From: Desulfobacteraceae bacterium RAAP-1
Lineage (GTDB): Bacteria > Desulfobacterota > Desulfobacteria > Desulfobacterales > Desulfatirhabdiaceae
NCBI GenBank assembly: GCA_001443525.1
Contig: LKPX01000027.1
Span: 1-44,215 of the forward strand
DNA: 44,215 bases
Reading direction: 5' to 3'
Shown one piece after another: positions 8,712 through 16,277 of the stretch. Each line of letters opens with the position of its first letter. The first letter of the stretch is position 1. The notes beneath the pieces are model-generated. The model did no database searches. It saw only the letters and a list, made by a program, of their open reading frames with translations, and was not told where the DNA came from. The position numbers and the translations under genes are program-made.

Positions 8712-9005
8712 ACGCATGTTCGAGATGTATATCTGTACGGTTCGGTTGTCAACCGGTTTCATTTTCTTTTTCCAGGGAAATAGAGGAACGCTCACTGGCT
8801 CATACTTTCTTTCACCATCACTTTTTCGTTTCAAGAAGCCGTCAGTGGAAGCGATCTTATAAATATGTATAAGACGTTCCACTCGATCTCATTAAAGAAC
8901 ATCGTTTGAAAGCAAAATGGAATGAGCTTTGTCAGGGGGGCAATCACAGGTGAGGTCAAGCCTGCACCACCGGCATAGCCGGTGGTGTGTGCGGTGAGGC
9001 GATGC
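8712..9005. other. Non-coding stretch with a perfect GC-rich hairpin (8965-8987)
   Basis: I see no convincing gene; reading frames here run into repeat A2. CACCACCGGC at 8965-8974 pairs perfectly with GCCGGTGGTG at 8978-8987 around ATA. It lies 18 bases past the stop of the HesB-like gene and may end the long minus-strand hdr transcript, although no T run follows. The ccggcatagccgg core also resembles REP-type hairpins. Confidence 0.6.
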
Positions 9006-9323
9006 TTATCCGGAACAACAGGATCCGTGGCTTCCGCAACTGGAGCATCCGGAAGAAAACGTGACAGCGCAATTCACCCTGAACCCATTGGTGAGAAAAT
9101 CCACCTTGATGGGTTTGACTTTCTTTATAAAATCCTGATCCACAATATAGGTGAATCCGTCAATTTCAAACACCGCATCCGTAGATTTCCGTGAATCCAG
9201 AGCCATAGCCAGGCTCGGCCCCCCACAGCAGCCTTCATTTAAAAAAATACGAATGGGAGAAATTTCCTTGCCTTTAAAATATTCAGCGATCTGATTTGTT
9301 GCCGAAGCTGTTACTTCAATCAT
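9006..9323 (-). CDS. HesB/IscA-like iron-sulfur protein of the HesB-like (seleno)protein type
   Basis: A 105-residue protein. IEVTASATNQIAEYFKGK and IRIFLNEGCCGGPSLAMALD match the HesB-related family in which some members carry selenocysteine at a conserved cysteine. All these positions are cysteine codons here and the gene ends in TAA, so this copy is a Cys form. Canonical A-type carriers end in CGCG; this one ends in a dense cysteine tail, CSSCGSHGSCCSG. A good GAGGA precedes the ATG. It is the last gene of the minus-strand hdr/met cluster, 44 bases after the HdrA fragment, and may help assemble or repair the many [4Fe-4S] clusters encoded upstream; that role is inferred. Confidence 0.82.
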   Translation of the reverse strand: MIEVTASATNQIAEYFKGKEISPIRIFLNEGCCGGPSLAMALDSRKSTDAVFEIDGFTYIVDQDFIKKVKPIKVDFLTNGFRVNCAVTFSSGCSSCGSHGSCCSG

Positions 9324-9367
9324 GATGTCCTCTTTTGACGATTAGTTTTAAAATGTTGATAGTTTTT

Positions 9368-9748
9368 TTATGTAGTCATGCAGGTTACCGGGCAGGCGTC
9401 CAGACAGGCGCGGCAGCCCGTACATCGCTCCGCAATGATCGAACGGGCTTTTTTTCTGACCTTTACTTTAAAATGACCCGGCGCTCCTGTAACTGCTTCG
9501 ACCTGTGAATAAGTAATCAGCATGATATTTGGGTGGCGGCCTGCGGCCACCAGATAGGGAGATAAAATACACATGGAGCAGTCCGTTGTCGGAAACGTTT
9601 TGTCGAGCTGCCCCATGACCCCGCCAATCGCCGGTGTTTTTTCCACGAGGTAAACGAGATATCCGGAATCCGCCAGATCGAGGGAAGCCTGGATACCCGC
9701 GACGCCCCCGCCCACTACCATCACTGCGCCAACACAATCTGTATTCAT
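9368..9748 (-). CDS. N-terminal HdrA fragment (FAD/NAD domain start plus one 4Fe-4S motif)
   Basis: A 126-residue protein matching only the first eighth of the long HdrA proteins encoded at 12.4-19.3 kb. It has the dinucleotide-binding VVGGGVAGIQASLDLADSG, the HdrA hallmark GGVMGQLDKTFPTTDCSMC and one cluster motif CTGCRACLDACP, then ends in TAA at 9368. The remaining FAD, thiol and ferredoxin parts are absent, and only 44 bases separate it from the next gene. It may be a degraded third hdrA or a genuine small subunit. GAGGA before ATG 9748 and intact reading argue that it is still translated. It directly follows mvhD, as in the mvhD-hdrA pair upstream. Confidence 0.75.
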   Translation of the reverse strand: MNTDCVGAVMVVGGGVAGIQASLDLADSGYLVYLVEKTPAIGGVMGQLDKTFPTTDCSMCILSPYLVAAGRHPNIMLITYSQVEAVTGAPGHFKVKVRKKARSIIAERCTGCRACLDACPVTCMTT

Positions 9749-9810
9749 TGAAATTCCTCTGTAAAAATGAACCATAAATGATGTCCGGTTGCGTCATTGG
9801 GCATGCTGTT

Positions 9811-10269
9811 TCAACCGGTTTTCCGGAATTCGTATTCCGGTTCCAGATTCATTGCCTTTTTCACAAATTGTTGCGAAGGGCCCAGATTTCGCACGGTTTC
9901 GATAACGGTTGTGGCGACCTCCACAAATTTGGTGGCTTCTGCGGAGGATATCCACGAAAACTGAAGTCGTCCGGGTTCTATGCCCATATGTTCGAGCAGG
10001 TTTTTGAATAACGCAAACTTGCGACGCGCATAGAAGTTGCCTTCGATATAGTGGCAGTCGCCTGGATGACAGCCCGAAACCCATACGCCGTCGGCTCCCT
10101 GGCAAAACGCCGACAGGATGAATGCGGGGCTGACACGGCCGGTACACGGCAGCTTGATGATACGGATATTCGGGGGATGTTCCAGCCGGCTGACACCTGC
10201 CAGATCGGCGGCGCCGTATGTGCACCAGTTGCACAAAAAAGCAGTAATACGAGGTTCCCATGCAGTCAT
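9811..10269 (-). CDS. mvhD: MvhD-type electron-transfer iron-sulfur protein (third copy)
   Basis: A 152-residue member of the F420-non-reducing hydrogenase delta-subunit family, which carries a [2Fe-2S] centre and passes electrons to or from HdrA. The pattern FLCNWCTYGAADLAG, then CTGRVSPAFI, then GCHPGDCHYIEGN is complete. GGAGAAG precedes the ATG. It lies between metF and the short HdrA fragment on the minus strand. Among the three copies it is the most canonical (CNWC, GCHxGDCHY). No hydrogenase catalytic subunit is in the window, so it most likely serves HdrA. Confidence 0.9.
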   Translation of the reverse strand: MTAWEPRITAFLCNWCTYGAADLAGVSRLEHPPNIRIIKLPCTGRVSPAFILSAFCQGADGVWVSGCHPGDCHYIEGNFYARRKFALFKNLLEHMGIEPGRLQFSWISSAEATKFVEVATTVIETVRNLGPSQQFVKKAMNLEPEYEFRKTG

Positions 10270-10300
10270 TTCTTCTCTTCTCCATTATTATCAGGTTGTT

Positions 10301-10329
10301 AAATTATGATGCCTTCGTAAAATTATGAT
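10301..10329. repeat. Solo remnant of a family A end inside a short direct duplication
   Basis: gatgccttcgtaaaa (10308-10322) matches the terminal bases of family A. The ten bases aaattatgat occur at 10301-10310 and again at 10320-10329. This looks like an excision scar or a degenerate end between mvhD and metF. Confidence 0.45.
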
Positions 10330-11264
10330 CAGGGCGCTACGGGACGCGGCAGCAGACCGGCCCGTTCCGCAATTTCCGGCACCCGGTGTTCCCATTCGAT
10401 GGCCATCAGGTGAACGCCGGCAACTCCTTTCATCGTTTTGAATTCTTCGATCTGCTCAAGGCAGAACCGGATGCCTTCTTCCGCCACTTTTCCCTTTTCG
10501 GCGCCTTTCAGCCGTTTGATAAGGGATTCAGGCACTTCCATGCCCGGTACGGATTTGGCCATATAACTGGCCATGCCGACGGTTTTCATGGGCGTCACGC
10601 CGGCCAGAATGAAGCATTTTTCGGTCAGTCCCATGTCCACGGCCTGCTTCATGAACACCCGGAACCGGTCCATGTTATAAATGCACTGGGTCTGGATGAA
10701 ATCCGCGCCTGCCGCGATTTTCTTGGTCATCCGATATATCCGGAAATCAAAAGGCTCGGCAAAGGGATTGGCTGCCGCGCCGATAAAGAGCCGGGGCGGT
10801 GTGTCGATGACATCATCGTTCATGAATCTGCCTTCATCCCGCATCTTTTTCACCAGCGAAATGAGCTGCATGGAGTCAATGTCATAAACGTTTTTAGCCG
10901 CCGGATGGTTGCCGAACTTCTGGTGGTCGCCGGACAGGCACAGCATGTTCCGAACGCCCAGCGCATAGGCGCCGAGGATGTCCGACTGCATGGCCAGTCG
11001 GTTACGGTCCCGGCATACCATCTGAAAATTGGGCTCCAGCCCATCCTGAACCATGATGGCGGATGCCGCCCAGCTCGACAGCCGTACCACCGCAGTCTGA
11101 TTGTCGGTCAGGTTTACCGCATCCACCACACCCTTAAGGTGTGCGAATTTTTCTTTCAAGTGAGCGATGTTCGCGCCTTTGGGCGGGCCGCATTCACCGG
11201 TCAGAGCAAAATGACCGGCCTTGAGTACTTTTTCAAGATTACTGCCTGATTTCAGATCATCCAT
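10329..11264 (-). CDS. metF: Methylenetetrahydrofolate reductase catalytic subunit
   Basis: A 311-residue flavoprotein that reduces 5,10-methylene- to 5-methyl-tetrahydrofolate (or the reverse during acetyl-CoA oxidation). Family features in order: FALTGECGPPKGA near the N-terminus (catalytic Glu region), NLTDNQ, GDHQKFGNHPAAKNVYDIDS, then FIQTQCIYN, and ILAGVTPMKT. There is no C-terminal regulatory domain, as in bacterial MetF. It overlaps metV by 8 bases, which fits a MetV-MetF complex as in acetogens. The MvhD and HdrA genes on both sides suggest that the reductase draws electrons through them rather than directly from NAD(P)H. Confidence 0.93.
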   Translation of the reverse strand: MDDLKSGSNLEKVLKAGHFALTGECGPPKGANIAHLKEKFAHLKGVVDAVNLTDNQTAVVRLSSWAASAIMVQDGLEPNFQMVCRDRNRLAMQSDILGAYALGVRNMLCLSGDHQKFGNHPAAKNVYDIDSMQLISLVKKMRDEGRFMNDDVIDTPPRLFIGAAANPFAEPFDFRIYRMTKKIAAGADFIQTQCIYNMDRFRVFMKQAVDMGLTEKCFILAGVTPMKTVGMASYMAKSVPGMEVPESLIKRLKGAEKGKVAEEGIRFCLEQIEEFKTMKGVAGVHLMAIEWEHRVPEIAERAGLLPRPVAP

Positions 11265-11931
11265 TTTGAATCAGTTCCTCCCTTCGACTCTGCCGGGGGC
11301 CACCGTCTCTGGCGGTTTGCCAATTTTTGGCCGGGACGATATCCAGAAGGTCATTCAGCCGTCCCTGTTCGGTTTTCTTTCGAACGATCATGTCCCAGAT
11401 GCAGTTGATGTTTCTGGAAATTTCACATTTGCCGTGATCCGACCCGCCGCAGGGGCCATTCATCAGGCTCTTGGAACACCGGGCCACCGGGCACATGCCA
11501 TCAAAATAATGGATGATGCAGGTTCCGCATCCGGCGCAGCGTTCTTCCCAGATGCCGTGAGCCACGGCGCCGCCGAAAAATGTGGTATTGACCGCCGGAA
11601 AAAACCGCTGCTGGGGATAGGCTTCGGATAAAAACTGAGGGCCCACCCCACAGGCCATGGATACCACCGCGTCGAAATTATCCACCACAGGTTTGAGCAT
11701 CTCCACGTATTCAGGGTCGCACTGCCTTTCCAGAACCGTTTCTTCGACAATCAGGGGGCGGCCTTCGATTTTTGCAGCGATTCTGAGTGTGGCCGCCAGA
11801 ACCTGTACTTCTTTGAGTCCGCCGACATTGCAGACAGTCACACATCCTTTGCAACCAACCAGAAGAATTTTCCGGCAGTCCCTGACCATATCCTGTATCT
11901 CGGAAAGAGATTTTCGATCTGCAACAATCAT
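11257..11931 (-). CDS. metV: MetV, iron-sulfur/zinc partner of methylenetetrahydrofolate reductase
   Basis: A 224-residue cysteine-rich protein of the MTHFR C-terminal zinc-binding family. The N-terminal half has VGCKGCVTVCNVGG at about 25-38 and the C-terminal half holds the cluster or zinc cysteines CAGCGTC, then CPVARC, then NGPCGG and GKCEI. In acetogens MetV binds MetF and supplies the electron path from Hdr-type proteins. It overlaps metF by 8 bases, follows mvhD after 14 bases, and has a good GGAAGG ribosome-binding site. Confidence 0.9.
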   Translation of the reverse strand: MIVADRKSLSEIQDMVRDCRKILLVGCKGCVTVCNVGGLKEVQVLAATLRIAAKIEGRPLIVEETVLERQCDPEYVEMLKPVVDNFDAVVSMACGVGPQFLSEAYPQQRFFPAVNTTFFGGAVAHGIWEERCAGCGTCIIHYFDGMCPVARCSKSLMNGPCGGSDHGKCEISRNINCIWDMIVRKKTEQGRLNDLLDIVPAKNWQTARDGGPRQSRREELIQNG

Positions 11932-11945
11932 CGTTCACCTTCCTT

Positions 11946-12386
11946 TTATTCTGCGGCAGCTTCTGGCTGCGGTTGTCGGCGTACAGGGCTGGGGCCAAGT
12001 TTCCGGATCCGGTCTGTCATTTCGATCGCGATTTCCGCAAATCGCGGGCCCATGGCCGAACTGAGATTGAACATTTCCACGCGTTCGGGTTCCATTCCGA
12101 GTTCCGCCAGCGTTTTTTTGACACATGTCACCCGTTTTAGGGCTTTCAGATTTCCGGAAACAAAATGGCAGTCGCCTTCCATGCACCCGGCGACATATAC
12201 CCCGTCCGCACCGTCCTCAATGGCCTTCAGCAGATGGACGATATCCACCCGGCCGGTGCAGGGAACCTGGCTGATCTTGATATTGGCGGGATAGGACAGC
12301 CGCATGGAACCCGCCAGATCCGCGGCTGCATAGGCACAGTACTTACAACAAAACGCGATAATCGTTGGTTCAAAAGCATCGGACAT
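11946..12386 (-). CDS. mvhD: MvhD-type electron-transfer protein (second copy, metV-linked subtype)
   Basis: A 146-residue MvhD relative. It differs from the two other copies at key sites: CCKYCAYAAADLAGSMRL instead of CNWCxYxxADLAGVSRL, and GCMEGDCHF instead of GCHxGDCHY. This variant lies right before metV, so it is the likely specific adaptor between HdrA and MetVF; that is inference from position. The C-terminus adds a short PQPEAAAE tail. GGGAG precedes the ATG. Confidence 0.9.
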   Translation of the reverse strand: MSDAFEPTIIAFCCKYCAYAAADLAGSMRLSYPANIKISQVPCTGRVDIVHLLKAIEDGADGVYVAGCMEGDCHFVSGNLKALKRVTCVKKTLAELGMEPERVEMFNLSSAMGPRFAEIAIEMTDRIRKLGPSPVRRQPQPEAAAE

Positions 12387-12428
12387 ATCATTATCTCCCT
12401 GTATTGATGCTATGGATCTGTGGCTTTC

Positions 12429-15400
12429 TTACGCCGCCTGAAACAGCGCATCGGTTTTGGCGTTGATCTGCTCGTCCGTGAAATGCTTCAGGGCAATGGC
12501 CTTGCCGGGACATTCGGACGCGCACACGCCGCAGCCATGACATTCCACAGCTGCGATGACGGCATGGCCTTTTTCCGGATCGATGCGGGGAATGCCGTAA
12601 GGACAGGTCCGAACGCAGGTCAGGCATACCGCGCAGCGTTCCGGATTCACGACGGCAATGACGCTGCCGACCATGATGGCGGTTTTAGACACGATGTTCA
12701 TAGTCCGGGAGACCGCGGCCTTGGCCTGAGCGATGCTTTCATCGATGGTTTTGGGGTAATGGGCCAGCCCCGCCAGAAACAGCCCTTCGGATGCAAAATC
12801 AACGGGCCTCAGCTTGGCGTGTGCTTCCACCAGAAATCCGTCCGCGTTGGCCGGAACCTTGAACGCTTCAAAGAGCTTCTTGTTTTCATTGGGCAGAATC
12901 GCCGACGCCAGCACCACCAGATCCGGGTTCAGGATTATGGGCCGCTGCAGAATGTGATCGGTCACGGTCAGCGATAACCGGCTGGAATTTGGTTCAGACG
13001 GATCGCCAGGCGTCAGGGATACCACCGGCGGATTTTCCGATTCAAACCGGATAAACTGAACCCCGGCTTCACGGGCTTTCTGATACAGGGATTCCCGGAA
13101 TCCGTAAGCCCGGATATCCCGGTACAGGATGAATATCTGCACATCCGGATTGATGGTTTTCAGCCACAAGGCGCTTTTCAGGCTGTGCGTGCAGCAGACC
13201 CGGCTGCAATAAGGCCGTTCCGCGGATCTGGAGCCCACGCACTGAATGAATACAGCCAGTTTGGCGGAGAGCAGCCGGTTGTCCTGTTTTGTGGCAGCGA
13301 CATCGAATTCCAGATGGGTCATGACGGATGGATGTGCGCCGTACTGGTATTCCGTGGGTGCATACTCATGGCCGCCGGTGGCCAGAATGGCCGCGCCATG
13401 CGGGATGACTGTAGATTTTTCCTTCCCTTCGTCATCCTGGGTAACGAGTGTGGTCGTAAAATTACCGATGGTTCCGGTGACGTGAACGACCTGGGTTTCC
13501 ATGAAAATTTGAATGTGTTCATGGCGATGAACCGCATCGATCAGGTCAGACAAATATGGCGCAACTGGTTCTCCCTGCCAGGTGGACCTCAACTGTCGCG
13601 CCATGCCGCCCAACTGATGGCCGCGCTCCACGAGCCAGGCCTGATATCCCTGCCGGGCGACGCCCAGGGCTGCCTCCATACCGGCAACGCCGCCGCCCAC
13701 CACCAGCACGGAATTGGTGACATCGAGCATGACCTGCGGGAGCGGCTCGATGTAAGCCGCTTTGGCGACGGCCATGCGTACCAGGTCTTTAGCCTTGGCT
13801 GTGGCTTTGGCCGGGCTTGCCATGTGAACCCAGGTATTCTGATCGCGGATATTGGCCATTTCAAAGAGATATTTGTTCAGACCCGCTTCCCGGAGGGTTT
13901 CCTGAAACAGCGGTTCATGCGTCCGGGGCGAGCAGGAAGCCACGACCACCCGGTTGATGCCTTTTTCCACCAGAACCTGTTTGATCTTTTCCTGGGTGTC
14001 CTGGGAGCAGGTAAAGAGGTTATCTTCCACATGAATCACATGAGGCAGGCTGCGGGCATATTCCCGGATGGCCGGTACATCCGCCACGCCGCCGATATTG
14101 ATGCCGCAATTACAGACAAAAACGCCGATGCGGGGCTTCTGTCCCGAAAAATCAACTTCCGCCGGCAACTCTCTGACCTTTGTCTGTGTCCACCGGACGT
14201 CAGCTAATGTCTCGGTCGCCGAAGCCGCTGCGGCCGAGGCTTCCATGACGGATTGCGGGATGTCCTTAGGGCCTTGAAACGCGCCGCAGACGTAAATTCC
14301 TTCCCGGCTGGTGTTGACCGGACGGATATCCGCAGTTTGGGCGTAATGATAGGCATTCAGATCGATGCCTAACCTGCCTGCCAGCGCGATGGCTGATGGC
14401 GGCGGCGACAGCCCTGCGGAAAGCACCACCATGTTGAAGGTTTCTTCCTGAACATCGCCGGATTCCAGGACATACCGGATATTCAAATCCCCGTTTTTCA
14501 GAGGTTCGATGGTGTGAATCCGAGACCGGATAAACCGCACATGTTTTTCGTCTTTGGCGCGGGTGTAATATTTGTCGAAATCCTTGCCGTAGGTCCGCAT
14601 GTCCATGTAGAAGACAGCGGCGTCCAGCGGCGTGGATACGTGTTCCTTGGCGATCATGGTTTGCTTGATGGCGTACATGCAGCACACGGATGAGCAGTAT
14701 CCGTGGCCGGCCCGGTTGATATCCCGGGAACCCACGCATTGCAGCCAGGCGATTTTTTCGGGGATTTCACGGTCATAAGGCCGCATGAGGTGTCCCTTGT
14801 AAGGCCCGGATGCGCTCAGAATCCGTTCAAACTCCAGGCTGGTGACAATATTGGGGTGCCGGCCATAAGCCAAAGTATCCAGCCCGGATGGGTCATATAC
14901 GGAACTGCCCATGGACAGAATCACGGCGCCGACATTCAGAACGGTTCTGCGGGGAGTGTCTGCGTACGAAATGGCTTCCGCCAGACAGGCTTTTTCGCAG
15001 AGACCGCACCCGATGCACGCACTGCGGTCAATGGCATATGCCAGCGGCACGGCCTGGGGATATTTGATGTAGATAGCCTTGCGCAGATCCAGACCGCAGT
15101 CGAATTCGTTGATGGCCGTTACCGGACATATCTGACGGCATTGACCGCAGGCCGTGCATTTTTCGATATCGATGTATCGCGGGTCATTGCGAACCGTGGC
15201 ATGAAAGGCGCCAGCCTGTCCTTCCAGTGATTCCACCTCGCTGTTGGAAATGATGTTGATGTTCAGATGGCGGCCGACCTCGACCAGAAACGGGGAAATC
15301 ACGCACATGGCGCAGTCGTTGGTCGGAAAGGTTTTGTCCAGTTGAGCCATCAGTCCGCCAACGCTCGTGGAATTGTCCACCAGATGAACAAAGTATCCGG

Positions 15401-15494
15401 CGTTGGCCATGTCCAGGGATGCCTGAATACCGGCGACACCGGCGCCAACGACCATGACGCTGCCGGTTTTTTCGGTTGTTTTTTGAAGGTTCAT
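12429..15494 (-). CDS. hdrA: HdrA, long tandem form (second copy)
   Basis: A 1021-residue HdrA-like flavoprotein built from two HdrA-type halves. The N-terminal dinucleotide fold is VVGAGVAGIQASLDMANAG, followed by LDKTFPTNDCAMC, then CTACGQCRQICP and CIGCGLCEKAC clusters, QCVGSRD with a CC pair, and an FVCNCGINIGG motif. A second fold, VVGGGVAGMEAAL, starts near 600. Two C-terminal ferredoxin motifs are CAVCLTCVRTCP and CHGCGVCASECP. HdrA is the bifurcating flavin subunit of heterodisulfide-reductase-type complexes. It sits 11 bases after mvhD and 42 before the metV-linked mvhD. It differs from the first copy in ordinary CxxCxxC spacing of the second cluster. Confidence 0.93.
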   Translation of the reverse strand: MNLQKTTEKTGSVMVVGAGVAGIQASLDMANAGYFVHLVDNSTSVGGLMAQLDKTFPTNDCAMCVISPFLVEVGRHLNINIISNSEVESLEGQAGAFHATVRNDPRYIDIEKCTACGQCRQICPVTAINEFDCGLDLRKAIYIKYPQAVPLAYAIDRSACIGCGLCEKACLAEAISYADTPRRTVLNVGAVILSMGSSVYDPSGLDTLAYGRHPNIVTSLEFERILSASGPYKGHLMRPYDREIPEKIAWLQCVGSRDINRAGHGYCSSVCCMYAIKQTMIAKEHVSTPLDAAVFYMDMRTYGKDFDKYYTRAKDEKHVRFIRSRIHTIEPLKNGDLNIRYVLESGDVQEETFNMVVLSAGLSPPPSAIALAGRLGIDLNAYHYAQTADIRPVNTSREGIYVCGAFQGPKDIPQSVMEASAAAASATETLADVRWTQTKVRELPAEVDFSGQKPRIGVFVCNCGINIGGVADVPAIREYARSLPHVIHVEDNLFTCSQDTQEKIKQVLVEKGINRVVVASCSPRTHEPLFQETLREAGLNKYLFEMANIRDQNTWVHMASPAKATAKAKDLVRMAVAKAAYIEPLPQVMLDVTNSVLVVGGGVAGMEAALGVARQGYQAWLVERGHQLGGMARQLRSTWQGEPVAPYLSDLIDAVHRHEHIQIFMETQVVHVTGTIGNFTTTLVTQDDEGKEKSTVIPHGAAILATGGHEYAPTEYQYGAHPSVMTHLEFDVAATKQDNRLLSAKLAVFIQCVGSRSAERPYCSRVCCTHSLKSALWLKTINPDVQIFILYRDIRAYGFRESLYQKAREAGVQFIRFESENPPVVSLTPGDPSEPNSSRLSLTVTDHILQRPIILNPDLVVLASAILPNENKKLFEAFKVPANADGFLVEAHAKLRPVDFASEGLFLAGLAHYPKTIDESIAQAKAAVSRTMNIVSKTAIMVGSVIAVVNPERCAVCLTCVRTCPYGIPRIDPEKGHAVIAAVECHGCGVCASECPGKAIALKHFTDEQINAKTDALFQAA

Positions 15495-15505
15495 GATGAT
15501 TTCTC

Positions 15506-16261
15506 CTATGCAGCAGCGGCAAACCGCGGCGTTCTTCCCTCGTGTCCGCGCAGCTCGGCCTGGGCGTTTCGTTCCAGGTCATTGAGCCGCAGTGATACGG
15601 TATAAACCGGAAGACCGGTTTTCTCCGCAAGTTCCCGAACATTGGCCGGAGCCTGAGAAATGATTTCCTGGATCATGGCCTTGTGATATTCCGTTTCCAC
15701 AGCCTCCTGCATCACCCGCTGAAAATGGGCGGTATCTGTTTTCTCGTGATAGACATTGCTCCGCTCGGTCACCTGTCGATCAATACCGACCAGCCAGCGC
15801 AGGCGGGGTGTCGCCAGCGCCCTGGACAGACCGGCCAGCGCCAGGGTCTGCCTGCTGCGGTCCAGCGGCCCCGATGCGGTGATGGACGCCGTAAAATCCG
15901 TTACGCTGTCGGCGTAGGGCTGGGCTTCCGCCGCGCTGGCCCATACCAGCCGTATCCGCTTCCGGCCGATTCCTGAAATATCCAACAGACGCGCCAGCAT
16001 GTCCATTCGCTTGAGGGTATAGACATTGCCGTCCTGATAATGACAATCCCCGATATGACAGCCGCCGACAAAGACGCCGTCAAACCCCTCTTTCAGAGCG
16101 CGGATGGCAAAGAGCGGGTCCACCCGTCCCGAACACATGGTGCGGATGACCCGGATATTGGGCGGATACTGAAGCCGCGACACGCCGGCCAGGTCTGCTC
16201 CTGCATACGCACACCAGTTGCATAAAAACGCCAGAATTTTGGGCTGAAACGATGTTTCCAT
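15506..16261 (-). CDS. mvhD: MvhD-type protein with C-terminal winged-helix-like extension (first copy)
   Basis: A 251-residue protein. Residues 1-140 are MvhD: FLCNWCAYAGADLAGVSRL, CSGRVDPLFA, GCHIGDCHYQDGN. The remaining 110 residues are not found in the other two copies. Residues about 190-240 (EIISQAPANVRELAEKTGLP, then VSLRLNDLERNAQAEL) look like a helix-turn-helix with a wing, ending in HEGRTPRF. The extension could bind DNA or a partner. AAGGAGA precedes the ATG. It lies 16 bases after hdrA copy 1 and 11 before copy 2, so it probably bridges the two. Confidence 0.88.
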   Translation of the reverse strand: METSFQPKILAFLCNWCAYAGADLAGVSRLQYPPNIRVIRTMCSGRVDPLFAIRALKEGFDGVFVGGCHIGDCHYQDGNVYTLKRMDMLARLLDISGIGRKRIRLVWASAAEAQPYADSVTDFTASITASGPLDRSRQTLALAGLSRALATPRLRWLVGIDRQVTERSNVYHEKTDTAHFQRVMQEAVETEYHKAMIQEIISQAPANVRELAEKTGLPVYTVSLRLNDLERNAQAELRGHEGRTPRFAAAA

Positions 16262-16277
16262 GTTCTGTGTCTCCTTG

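Noticed and set aside
8529-8882. Minus-strand open frame of 117 residues
   Set aside because: More than half of it is translated repeat A2, and it has no ribosome-binding site or recognisable motif.
9368-9370. Selenocysteine readthrough extending the short HdrA
   Set aside because: The stop codon is TAA, not TGA, and no HdrA-like sequence continues in frame in the 44 bases before the next gene.
10386-11249. Plus-strand 287-residue frame opposite metF
   Set aside because: It is an antisense shadow of metF with a His- and Phe-rich composition typical of such shadows. Similar long antisense frames opposite hdrA (13185-14207, 16329-17279, 17331-18599) were rejected for the same reason.
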